Shown: positions 8,254 to 14,496, counted from the stretch's first letter. The stretch is 22,083 nt of DNA from Nitrososphaerales archaeon (GCA_029237515.1 JARBAV010000240.1:1-22083); one strand, 5' to 3'. Notes: generated by a model not told the origin, from the letters alone. Numbers and translations: made by a program.

Positions 8254-8308
8254 ACTATATATCATTGCTTTGAAATCAAGTCAAATCCATAAAGAATATT
8301 ATTTAGCT
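8254..8308. promoter_or_regulatory. Divergent promoters between GGGP synthase and the 8329 gene
   Basis: Two TATA-like tracts lie in the 94-base divergent gap. One at about 8255-8263 (ctatatatc, read on the minus strand) is ~25 bases from the GTG at 8234. The other at 8298-8307 (attatttagc, plus strand) is ~27 bases from the ATG at 8329. Both spacings suit leaderless transcripts. Confidence 0.45.
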
Positions 8309-8328
8309 ATACCAATTTGTATAGTACA

Positions 8329-8703
8329 ATGGCTTCTAATGAAATAGAATATAATGATATAATCAAACATATTATTGCAAATTCTCTATTTACTGAACGC
8401 CAAATTTATATACTTTATAATAAATCCTCTAGAAGGAGCCCGCCTAACAGAATAAGTAAAGGTGCGTATTATAGGCAGCTCAAGCAATCTGAACAAAAAG
8501 TCGCTGGAGTTCTTTATAGTCTAATTATCTTAAGATACCTAAATATGATTGATAAAGGGACGTTTCATACAATAGAAGTAATATTAGATAACACATCACA
8601 CCTTATTGAGAGCATCAAACGTGATATAGTATCCCAAAATGATAGTCGTAACGTGATATCACTTGTCGATGAAATAATACAGAAATTAATTCATCAAAAA
8701 TAA
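8329..8703 (+). CDS. Conserved-looking protein of unknown function, possible helix-turn-helix
   Basis: I do not recognise this 124-residue protein. It is mostly helical and basic. The segment SLFTERQIYILYNKSSRRSP followed by ISKGAYYRQLKQSEQKVAGV resembles a helix-turn-helix recognition unit: a T-E-R-Q-I helix, a basic turn, then a second helix with two Tyr, Arg and Gln residues. A further helix follows (LYSLIILRYLNMIDKGTF). The C-terminal ~40 residues (RDIVSQNDSRNVISLVDEII) look helical. ATG at 8329 is preferred over an in-frame TTG at 8317 because it is canonical and sits ~27 bases from a TATA-like tract. The next gene starts 34 bases downstream in the same direction, so the two may be co-transcribed and functionally linked. 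No signal peptide or membrane segment is visible. Confidence 0.75.
   Translation: MASNEIEYNDIIKHIIANSLFTERQIYILYNKSSRRSPPNRISKGAYYRQLKQSEQKVAGVLYSLIILRYLNMIDKGTFHTIEVILDNTSHLIESIKRDIVSQNDSRNVISLVDEIIQKLIHQK
8653..8662. repeat. GTGATATCAC palindrome inside the 8329 gene
   Basis: Perfect 10-bp palindrome at 8653-8662. It is one of several sites containing GTGATAT or ATATCAC between 8619 and 9041. Whether it binds a protein is unknown. Confidence 0.5.
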
Positions 8704-8707
8704 GAGT

Positions 8708-8739
8708 TATATCAATGATATATCACATCTAGTTGTGAT
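8708..8739. promoter_or_regulatory. Two adjacent palindromes before the membrane winged-helix gene
   Basis: TATATCA-A-TGATATA (8708-8722) is a perfect inverted repeat with a 1-base centre. It overlaps the likely TATA box, ~28 bases from the ATG at 8738. The second, ATCACA-TCTAGT-TGTGAT (8722-8739), has 6-base arms and runs into the start codon. Both are placed where a bound regulator would block transcription or translation start, so an autoregulatory operator is plausible. The palindromes are seen directly; their use is inference. Confidence 0.45.
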
Positions 8740-9388
8740 GTTTGAAGGCTATGACATGCATACCCTACTGTTGGTAGTAGTTTCTTTTTTTTCTGGAGTT
8801 GCAATAATCCTATCTTACAAGGCTATAAAGTTCTTTAGGCATAATAATAGTTCCCTAAAAAATGCAATTATTGATAACAGAATAAAACAATATGCTGACA
8901 AACTGCACGTATATGATAAAGCGATAGCAGATCTCAAAGTTAAGGTTGATATGTTAGAAATGTCAGAAAGATCTCATTCAATATCACGTGATATTGAAAG
9001 TAAAAAGGAAGACTCAGGACGTGATATTAATATGATATCACAAAATGATGTGATTATAGAAGAGTTAAGAAAGAAAACTGCACCTGCATCTATACAAACA
9101 TCTACACAAACACATACTTACTTAGATACTTTAGAGCAAATATTGTTAATGTTAAGAGAGAAACCAATGACGACGAGGCAAATTCAAGAGCGAGTCGGAA
9201 GGTCACGCGAACATACATCACGCGTAATGAAAGGATTATACAATTCAGGTTTTGTGATAAGGGATACAAATTCTAAGCCATTTAAGTATAGTATTACTGA
9301 CACAGGATTACGACAATTACGTGATTTGCATAGTGATAATGACTTGAGTGTCACAACTAGAACTGAACAGAATCTAGAACCGGTATAA
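8738..9388 (+). CDS. Membrane-anchored winged-helix (MarR-like) protein
   Basis: A 216-residue protein with three parts. Residues ~8-26 (HTLLLVVVSFFSGVAIILSY) form one hydrophobic segment near the N-terminus followed by basic residues (KAIKFFRHN), so the rest is probably cytoplasmic. Residues ~38-110 form a charged coiled-coil-like linker. Residues ~128-200 form a winged helix: LEQILLMLREKPMTTRQIQE, then VGRSREHTSRVMKGLYNSGF with the recognition helix, then a wing FKYSITDTGLRQL. The last ~15 residues are polar. It may sense a membrane signal or hold DNA at the membrane; neither is shown. ATG 8738 is preferred over GTG 8735; Met at 8756 is an alternative that leaves the hydrophobic segment intact. 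The gene borders the putative replication origin and has palindromes in and before it. Confidence 0.85.
   Translation: MFEGYDMHTLLLVVVSFFSGVAIILSYKAIKFFRHNNSSLKNAIIDNRIKQYADKLHVYDKAIADLKVKVDMLEMSERSHSISRDIESKKEDSGRDINMISQNDVIIEELRKKTAPASIQTSTQTHTYLDTLEQILLMLREKPMTTRQIQERVGRSREHTSRVMKGLYNSGFVIRDTNSKPFKYSITDTGLRQLRDLHSDNDLSVTTRTEQNLEPV
8977..8998. repeat. Perfect 22-bp palindrome inside the membrane winged-helix gene
   Basis: The left arm TTCAATATCAC (8977-8987) is followed immediately by its exact reverse complement (8988-8998). It lies in codons for the linker region. It shares the core ATATCAC/GTGATAT with sites at 8619-8627, 8653-8662 and 9021-9041. Confidence 0.7.
9021..9041. repeat. Inverted repeat GTGATAT-7-ATATCAC
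   Basis: GTGATAT at 9021-9027 and ATATCAC at 9035-9041, separated by TAATATG. It lies in the linker codons of the membrane winged-helix gene, 22 bases after the 22-bp palindrome, with the same core sequence. Confidence 0.6.
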
Positions 9389-9395
9389 AACCGGT
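9379..9395 (+). terminator. Possible GC-rich hairpin at the 3' end of the winged-helix gene
   Basis: ACCGGT (9379-9384) and ACCGGT (9390-9395), separated by ATAAA, can pair as a 6-bp stem that spans the stop codon. This is unusually GC-rich for the neighbourhood. No long T run follows directly, so a terminator role is only possible; the hexamer is self-complementary and may instead be a protein site. Confidence 0.3.
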
Positions 9396-9547
9396 CGGCA
9401 TTTGATTCCGTGAATATTGTTAACATTACCTTAAATCATAATTAACACGCTTTACTAGTTGCAACATGTTAAGAAAAAACTATGAGAAGCCAGAACTAAA
9501 TTGTTATCTCGCTGTTTGTTAATAACAAATCACAAAATGCAGTCCAG

Positions 9548-9587
9548 ATTAACTCTCCAGTGGAAATAAAGGGGTCTATTTTAAGAC
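9548..9587 (+). repeat. Origin recognition box, copy 1 of a perfect 40-bp direct repeat
   Basis: Identical over 40 bases to 9609-9648, with start-to-start spacing of 61 bases. The core is CTCCAGTGGAAATAAAGGGG followed by T. The repeat extends beyond the usual ORB into TCTATTTTAAGAC on the G-string side, so the conserved unit here is longer than a mini-ORB. Confidence 0.88.
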
Positions 9588-9608
9588 ATTAACAATGTTA
9601 AAGATGTT

Positions 9609-9648
9609 ATTAACTCTCCAGTGGAAATAAAGGGGTCTATTTTAAGAC
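9609..9648 (+). repeat. Origin recognition box, copy 2 of a perfect 40-bp direct repeat
   Basis: Exact copy of 9548-9587 in the same orientation. The identity ends sharply at both sides (T/G before, G/A after), and the 21-base spacer holds the palindrome at 9589-9601. The 61-base period is about six helical turns, so two Orc1 molecules would sit on nearly the same face of the DNA. Confidence 0.88.
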
Positions 9649-9715
9649 GTTTTAGGTTAGTGAAATACGATTGTAAACCAAAGTTAACATACAGTTGAAT
9701 AATGTATTAACCCCC

Positions 9716-9736
9716 ACCCCTTGATTTCTTTTGCAG
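9716..9736 (-). repeat. Inverted ORB-like box
   Basis: The minus-strand sequence matches the 21-base ORB core of the perfect repeats at 16 of 21 positions by hand alignment, including the entire GGGGT and GAAAT blocks. Its orientation is opposite to the two perfect copies, so it would close the far side of an unwinding region. Confidence 0.6.
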
Positions 9737-9865
9737 TCCATATCTCATTATCTATTATTTCTATTGAAATATAGTTAAGCTAAAAATTAACAATAATTGA
9801 TTCTCTTGTTTAAAACTGTTTGTTAACTTGTTGTTAACACCTATTGGTTTAGTATCCTTCTTATG

Positions 9866-9886
9866 TTGGAAAGGAAAAACAGGGGT
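9866..9886 (+). repeat. Weak direct ORB-like box near the orc1 promoter
   Basis: Matches the ORB core at 14 of 21 positions by hand, with GGAAA and AGGGGT intact. It ends just before the orc1 TATA-like element at 9891-9899. If Orc1 binds here it could regulate its own promoter. Confidence 0.35.
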
Positions 9887-9890
9887 GAGG

Positions 9891-9899
9891 GTATATTAC
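9891..9899 (+). promoter_or_regulatory. TATA-like element of orc1/cdc6
   Basis: gtatattac lies about 30 bases before the TTG start at 9925. The ATGs at 9906, 9912 and 9929 are all out of the orc1 frame, and an in-frame stop lies at 9916-9918. The spacing therefore supports TTG as the real start. Confidence 0.5.
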
Positions 9900-9924
9900 A
9901 TGATAATGGGAATGATAAATAAAT

Positions 9925-11151
9925 TTGAATGATGATAGCCTTGATAGTATATTTGATAAAGCGGCTTCAGGGACGTCGCTAGTCGTCAAAGATAGAAGAA
10001 CATTAACTATAGACTATGTGCCCGACCGCCTTCCATTTAGGGATGAAGAAAGTAAGACTATTGCACATACTTTATCTATTATTTTGAAAGGATCCAGGCC
10101 ATCTAATTTATTACTTTTTGGGAAACCGGGAACAGGAAAAACTGCCGTGGTTAAGAATGTCTTACATCGACTTTCTGTTAAGGGCGAGGAATTAGGAATA
10201 GAATTAACGGTGCCATTTGTAAACGCAAAGAGTGCTAATACAGCATATAAGGTCTTACATGAAATTGCTGAAAAAATGGGTATCAATAAAGGAGAAAAAA
10301 AATTACAGGTCCATTTTACGGGCTTATCAATGGGTGAGGCGACTGATAGAATATTAGAATTTATTCAAAGAAGGAAAAAACTTTATGTGATTCTTGTCAT
10401 AGATGAAATTGATTCACTGGTAGAAAAGAATGGGGATGATATACTTTATAATTTTACTAGGGCTAACGAGAGAATATCAACTGAATCATTTATCAGCCTA
10501 ATAGGAATATCTAATAGTCTAACATTTAAGGATAAACTTGATCCTAGAGTTAGGAGTAGTCTCAGCGAAGAAGAGTTGGTGTTCAATCCATATACTATAG
10601 AACAACTGCAAAGAATCCTTGCAGAAAGAACATTGTTAGCATTTAATGAAGACGTAGTTTCAAGTGCGGCTATTAATCTTTGTGCAGCTATGGCCGGTAG
10701 AGAGCATGGAGATGCCAGAAAGGCGATCGACCTTTTAAGAGTAGCAGCTGAAATTGCAGAAATAGAAAGAACAAATAAAGTTGAAGAAAAACATATTAGA
10801 TTAGCACAAGAAAAAATTGAAAAAGATACAAATTATGAAGTTTTGAGAAATTCAACAACACATACTAAAATGATAATGTTAGCAGTATTGAAATCAAGAA
10901 ACGGTAACACTGGGGAAGTATATGAAATATACTCAGATATATGTAGACGTATTGAGCAAGAACCATTAACCCAACGTCGAATAACCCAAATAATGAGTGA
11001 GTTAGATCAATTGGGCCTAATAACTAGTGATGTAATAAGTCAAGGAAGATATGGTAGATCTCAAAAAATTAGGATCACTGTACCACATTCAACTGTGAAG
11101 GAAGCCTTGAAAGAGGATTCTATTCTCGCAGGGGTACTATCTATTGACTAA
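9925..11151 (+). CDS. cdc6: Orc1/Cdc6 replication initiator
   Basis: AAA+ initiator that binds ORBs and loads the MCM helicase; 408 residues, normal for the family. Walker A is GKPGTGKT (66-73) and Walker B VIDEID (158-163). Sensor 1 is around IGISN (193-197), an arginine-finger region is DPRVRSSL (207 onward), and sensor 2 is GDARKAIDLLR with Arg265. The C-terminal winged helix (about 310-395) has recognition helix LTQRRITQIMSELDQLGLI and wing GRYGRSQKIRITV. The start is TTG at 9925: an in-frame stop lies just upstream, no in-frame ATG or GTG is near, and the TATA-like box is ~30 bases away. It follows the putative origin directly. The 3' end overlaps the 3' end of the DP1 gene on the other strand by 11 bases. 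Confidence 0.96.
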   Translation: MNDDSLDSIFDKAASGTSLVVKDRRTLTIDYVPDRLPFRDEESKTIAHTLSIILKGSRPSNLLLFGKPGTGKTAVVKNVLHRLSVKGEELGIELTVPFVNAKSANTAYKVLHEIAEKMGINKGEKKLQVHFTGLSMGEATDRILEFIQRRKKLYVILVIDEIDSLVEKNGDDILYNFTRANERISTESFISLIGISNSLTFKDKLDPRVRSSLSEEELVFNPYTIEQLQRILAERTLLAFNEDVVSSAAINLCAAMAGREHGDARKAIDLLRVAAEIAEIERTNKVEEKHIRLAQEKIEKDTNYEVLRNSTTHTKMIMLAVLKSRNGNTGEVYEIYSDICRRIEQEPLTQRRITQIMSELDQLGLITSDVISQGRYGRSQKIRITVPHSTVKEALKEDSILAGVLSID

Positions 11152-12736
11152 AGTTCATTATGAATGGTTGAAGTGTAGACAGATCAACTATAACTGCAAC
11201 TCCAGGATTAGGTATAATGCCCATCGTTCTTTGAAAGTTTGTCTGTCCTTGCCAAGTTCCAGAATTTACTATTAGTGTTCCACGGTAATTTTGAGCATCA
11301 AGAACATGTATGTGCCCTGAATGAAATATGTCTGGAACTTCAGTAATTACCATGTGGTCTTCTTGTTCGGGGGCAATAGGAGTACGTTCTCCATAAATAG
11401 GAGAAAGATGCCTTGCTCTCAATAATACTTTCATTGCTTCTGCAGGCTTAGCATAACTTAGATCAGGGATCGTACCTATGATGTCATCTAGACCCTGTCC
11501 GTGGTACATTAGTATCTTTACGCCATTCAATTCGATCAAACTGGGATTTCCAAGCATTTTGAAATTTTGAAATGTGTAAAGTTTTTCAGAGCTTTGCCTA
11601 GGAATAGAAGGTTGTGGCAATGCTCTTCGACCCGGATCATGGTTTCCAGGAATAACAAAAACATTAATGTGCTTAGGTATACGTGAGAGTAAGTCCATTA
11701 CATGTGACATCTGACTATTAATATTTAATTCAAGTAATTCTTTGTCTTGATTAGGGAATATTCCGATGCCATCTATTAAATCACCACCAATACATAGAAA
11801 TTTGATTTTCCTTACAATTTCATCGTCAGTTGATGATATCCAATTCAAAAATTTCATAAATGCGGTTTCCATGAAATATTTACTTCCTACATGTAAGTCT
11901 GAGATTAATACCACATAGGATTCAGATTTGGCTCTGTTTGGTAAATGATCTGGAATATCAGGTGATATTATATTTTTTATAACGAAATTTTGGCTTTTCC
12001 TACCGTTCTCTAATTCTAGCATAACCATTTGATCTGTGGTAATCAACGATCCCTGTTTTTTTATATCCTCAGTCGTACCCATCACATGTAAATCTCCACT
12101 AAAATCATCTATCACTATTTCTAATCCATGACGCTTGAATTGTCTTGACATAACCAAACCAGCTACAACCATTGTTGAGGATAATCCCGAAATTTGTTCA
12201 TATTGCATGTATGGTTTATGATTTCCAGTATCTGTCTTCTTTTTCTTCAGAGTTTTTACTCTTGTGATTCGTCTACTATCAGGACGTAAGGACAAGATGT
12301 GCATAGATTTTTCATATCTGCTTCTAAATAGTGAAGTATACCCTTCAACTCCTTCTCCACTATTAATTATGGGAGTTGGATCTAAGAGTACTCTGTATGA
12401 TACTGGTTCTGATGTATCACTATTGCGTAGATGTAATAAATCTAATGATGATGATGATGAAGATGATAAAGACTTACCATAAGAACTGTTTTGAATTTGG
12501 TTTTGAGATTCTCCATTTTTAGAATGTTTATCAACGACCATTTTTATATCTTCTACCAGAATTATAGAATTATCTTTGCTAGCTACCTTGGCTTTGATAA
12601 TGTCTTGAATGATCCTTAAAATATCTATATCAAGCCCTTTGAGCATTTCAAAAGCGTCAGGATGTATCTGATATCCTTTACTAATTGCAAAACATAGGGC
12701 ATTGGATATTTCTGTTCCGAAATCCAAATTGTCCAC
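11141..12736 (-). CDS. polB: DNA polymerase D small subunit DP1 (3'-5' exonuclease)
   Basis: Proofreading subunit of polymerase D, 531 residues. The N-terminal ~110 residues include a polar, Ser-rich linker (SSYGKSLSSSSSSSLDLLHL). An OB-fold region follows (~170-260), then a calcineurin-like, Mre11-type phosphoesterase domain. All its metal-binding motifs are present: VLISDLHVGS (~280), CIGGDLIDG (~310), FVIPGNHD (~365), MYHGQGLDD (~405) and HSGHIHVLD (~472). The exonuclease therefore looks active. The start is GTG at 12736, supported by the AT-rich box ATTAAATATT about 26 bases upstream on the minus strand. The gene runs toward orc1 and overlaps its end by 11 bases. It is not adjacent to polC, unlike the clustered pair in Pyrococcus, but the two lie within 9 kb. 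Confidence 0.96.
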   Translation of the reverse strand: MDNLDFGTEISNALCFAISKGYQIHPDAFEMLKGLDIDILRIIQDIIKAKVASKDNSIILVEDIKMVVDKHSKNGESQNQIQNSSYGKSLSSSSSSSLDLLHLRNSDTSEPVSYRVLLDPTPIINSGEGVEGYTSLFRSRYEKSMHILSLRPDSRRITRVKTLKKKKTDTGNHKPYMQYEQISGLSSTMVVAGLVMSRQFKRHGLEIVIDDFSGDLHVMGTTEDIKKQGSLITTDQMVMLELENGRKSQNFVIKNIISPDIPDHLPNRAKSESYVVLISDLHVGSKYFMETAFMKFLNWISSTDDEIVRKIKFLCIGGDLIDGIGIFPNQDKELLELNINSQMSHVMDLLSRIPKHINVFVIPGNHDPGRRALPQPSIPRQSSEKLYTFQNFKMLGNPSLIELNGVKILMYHGQGLDDIIGTIPDLSYAKPAEAMKVLLRARHLSPIYGERTPIAPEQEDHMVITEVPDIFHSGHIHVLDAQNYRGTLIVNSGTWQGQTNFQRTMGIIPNPGVAVIVDLSTLQPFIMNFSQ

Positions 12737-12753
12737 CTTGACTATGAAAGCGC

Positions 12754-12817
12754 CATATTTAATATTTAATTACATTTCTGTAACAAACGAATGAATAATA
12801 ACTACAAATAATTATAG
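12754..12817. promoter_or_regulatory. Divergent promoters of DP1 and the SpoIIM-like gene
   Basis: In the 103-base gap, ATTAAATATTAAATATGG read on the minus strand (12771-12754) is ~26 bases from the DP1 GTG. taattatagg (12808-12817) on the plus strand is ~27 bases from the TTG at 12840. The spacing supports both non-ATG starts. Confidence 0.45.
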
Positions 12818-12839
12818 GAGCAAATACCCATACACTGAA

Positions 12840-13382
12840 TTGCATCTCACCATCAAGAGACGTTTACTGTATCTTGTATTTGGTATAATCACTTTTCTTA
12901 TCTCGTATTATGGGGGTTCATCAATACATATGAGCAGCTCAGAAGTGAATGAGCTAAAAAACCGGTTTATGGATCAAATTGAAGATATTGATCAGATAGG
13001 GATATTCATTAATAATGCAAAGATTGCATTGGGCATGTTTGTTCCATTACTAGGCGTAGGCGTAGGTATTTTTTCTGGTTTTTCAACAGGTATGGTATTT
13101 AATGCAATAGCAGCAACGTCTGCTAACCTTAATGATATCTCACCTTTGCTGATTCTTATTACTCCTTTCGGATTAATGGAAATTATTGCCTATGGTCTTG
13201 CAATATCCAGAAGCGGTATGCTCTTCTATTCTTTATTGAAGAGAAAATATTGGCGGGAATATCTTCTGTCTACTTTAGTGGAGATAGGAGTTGTAGTGAT
13301 CTTACTTTTAAGCGGTGCAATAATAGAATGGGAAATGATCACCAGATTGAATGGATTATCCGATACTCGATTTAGCATCTAA
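12840..13382 (+). CDS. SpoIIM-like integral membrane protein
   Basis: A 180-residue protein of the SpoIIM / DUF95 type. The pattern is one N-terminal membrane helix (LLYLVFGIITFLISYYGGSS), an extracytoplasmic-looking polar segment, then a NNAKIALGMFVPLLGVGVGI helix and the conserved-style block LLILITPFGLMEIIAYGLAI (usually PHGxxElxA in the family). A basic loop SLLKRKYWREYL and a final helix LVEIGVVVILLLSGAIIEW complete about 4-5 helices. In spore-forming bacteria SpoIIM drives membrane remodelling; the role of archaeal members is unknown. The start is TTG at 12840: no in-frame ATG or GTG lies upstream before a stop, and a TATA-like box sits ~27 bases away. Divergent from DP1, with no co-directional partner close by. 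Confidence 0.8.
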   Translation: MHLTIKRRLLYLVFGIITFLISYYGGSSIHMSSSEVNELKNRFMDQIEDIDQIGIFINNAKIALGMFVPLLGVGVGIFSGFSTGMVFNAIAATSANLNDISPLLILITPFGLMEIIAYGLAISRSGMLFYSLLKRKYWREYLLSTLVEIGVVVILLLSGAIIEWEMITRLNGLSDTRFSI

Positions 13383-13425
13383 CCGTTTGTTATTTATCTG
13401 TTTAAACAAAAATAATAGGTAATTC

Positions 13426-13557
13426 TTAAATCTGACTTTCTCCACAAGCAGGGCAAATCCGCAACTTTTTGGACATTTTCGCTCCACACTCTACACAATA
13501 TTTTATTGCTTCATCTGTTTCAGAATTGATGTCAACAGATTTATTTTCCACTGACAT
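13426..13557 (-). CDS. Zinc-ribbon mini-protein, 43 residues
   Basis: ATG at 13557, TAA at 13426-13428. The product has an acidic N-terminal ~18 residues (MSVENKSVDINSETDEAIKY) and then a compact zinc ribbon: C-V-E-C-G at 21-25 and C-P-A-C-G at 35-39 around a basic loop KMSKKLRI. Such double CxxCG units bind one zinc. The family is a generic zinc-ribbon class with no assignable function. A TATA-like tract (aaattatatttaaat, 13581-13595) lies ~30 bases upstream and may also serve the divergent PAC2 gene. The clean CxxC spacing makes chance unlikely despite the small size. Confidence 0.75.
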   Translation of the reverse strand: MSVENKSVDINSETDEAIKYCVECGAKMSKKLRICPACGESQI

Positions 13558-13646
13558 GTATGTGATAAAACTTCAAGTCTAAATTATATTTAAATCCATC
13601 TTGTAATAATTTTTATTCCGGAAAATAATTCTATCAACAGTAGGGT

Positions 13647-14399
13647 ATGCTTAATTTAAAGATTCACAAGAATCCTACTTTTGTCTCACAACCAACTATG
13701 ATTGCTGCTTTACCTGATATGGGCAATGTTGCAGGTATGGGAATGACTCTTTTGACTACGAGTCTTGAAGCCGACCTCTTCGCCGAAATTTATGCATTTT
13801 GGCCACCTTTTGTAACGTATAACCAAGGTATCATTAGATATGTTCAGTCAAGTTACAAATTTTATTGGGTTTCTAAATATGATCTTGTAATATTTACAGG
13901 AGATTTTAACCCTTCTGATCCACGAAGACTGTACGAAATATGCTATGAAGTTCTGAAAATGGCTGAAAGAGTTGATGCAAAAATATTATACTCAATAGGC
14001 GCAGCATTAAGACAAAATACTTCTTCTACCTCTACTTCAGGTGGTGGAGTGTATGGCGCAGTAAATAATGAACAGATTGCTGATAAGATAAGTAAATTCA
14101 ATATGAACGTCCTAGAGGGGGAAGGACAAATTATAGGATTTAACGGTCTAATATTAGGACTTGCGAAGGAAAGAGGATTGAATGCGATGTGCATTCTAGG
14201 CGAAATCGATAATCCTAATGTTATCCAACCTATGACTGCTAAGGCTATTCTACATACATTAACAAAGATTCTAGGAATCCCTTCTTTGGATATGAAAGAG
14301 TTAGAAGAGGAAGAAAAGCGCAAAAAGTTTATGGAACAGCAAATGAATTACCTAGAAAATGTGATGGAACATGGGGGCAAACCCCCTGGGATAGCGTAG
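13647..14399 (+). CDS. PAC2-family protein (proteasome assembly chaperone-like)
   Basis: 250 residues with the fold and motifs of the archaeal PAC2 family, relatives of eukaryotic proteasome assembly chaperones; the archaeal function is not settled. Seen: an N-terminal strand-loop FVSQPTMIAALPDMGNVAGM with the glycine-rich turn, LVIFTGDFNPSDPRRLYEIC, ILYSIGAAL, IIGFNGLILGLAKERGLNAM and CILGEIDNPNVIQPMTAKAIL. The C-terminal ~35 residues are a charged helix (KELEEEEKRKKFMEQQMNYL). A Ser/Thr/Gly-rich insertion (SSTSTSGGG) occupies residues ~126-134. The ATG is the first in frame, with AT-rich tracts 22-33 bases upstream. cdvA follows in the same direction after 124 bases but appears to have its own promoter. 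Confidence 0.85.
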   Translation: MLNLKIHKNPTFVSQPTMIAALPDMGNVAGMGMTLLTTSLEADLFAEIYAFWPPFVTYNQGIIRYVQSSYKFYWVSKYDLVIFTGDFNPSDPRRLYEICYEVLKMAERVDAKILYSIGAALRQNTSSTSTSGGGVYGAVNNEQIADKISKFNMNVLEGEGQIIGFNGLILGLAKERGLNAMCILGEIDNPNVIQPMTAKAILHTLTKILGIPSLDMKELEEEEKRKKFMEQQMNYLENVMEHGGKPPGIA

Positions 14400-14496
14400 A
14401 CTGGTATTATAGAAATTACGTAAGCCGGCAAAGTTTTCGAATTAGATTACGATGAAATCTTTTGCCAAATAATTCAACAATTTTGACAACATTGCC

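Larger units (their letters stand above)
9389..9924. other. Probable replication origin (oriC)
   Basis: A 536-base non-coding stretch directly upstream of orc1/cdc6. It holds two identical copies of a 40-base repeat whose core CCAGTGGAAATAAAGGGGT matches the archaeal origin recognition box pattern (a dyad-like CCAGTGGAAA part followed by a G-string). An inverted ORB-like box (9716-9736) and a weaker direct one (9866-9886) follow. Between them lies an AT-rich tract (about 9737-9850) suitable for unwinding, with several GTTAAC/TTAAC motifs. Two small perfect palindromes lie at 9515-9529 (TTTGTTA-A-TAACAAA) and 9589-9601 (TTAACA-A-TGTTAA). The direct and opposed boxes around an AT-rich element, next to the initiator gene, are the standard archaeal origin arrangement. 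Origin activity itself is inferred. Confidence 0.88.

Noticed and set aside
9548..9648. Two copies of a 40-base repeat with a short spacer, considered as a minimal CRISPR array
   Set aside because: Only two units with a 21-base spacer, no cas genes, and the core matches an origin recognition box next to cdc6.
12440..12475. Run of repeated atg/atc-like triplets as a possible microsatellite
   Set aside because: It encodes the Ser-rich linker of DP1 in frame, so it is low-complexity coding sequence rather than an independent repeat.
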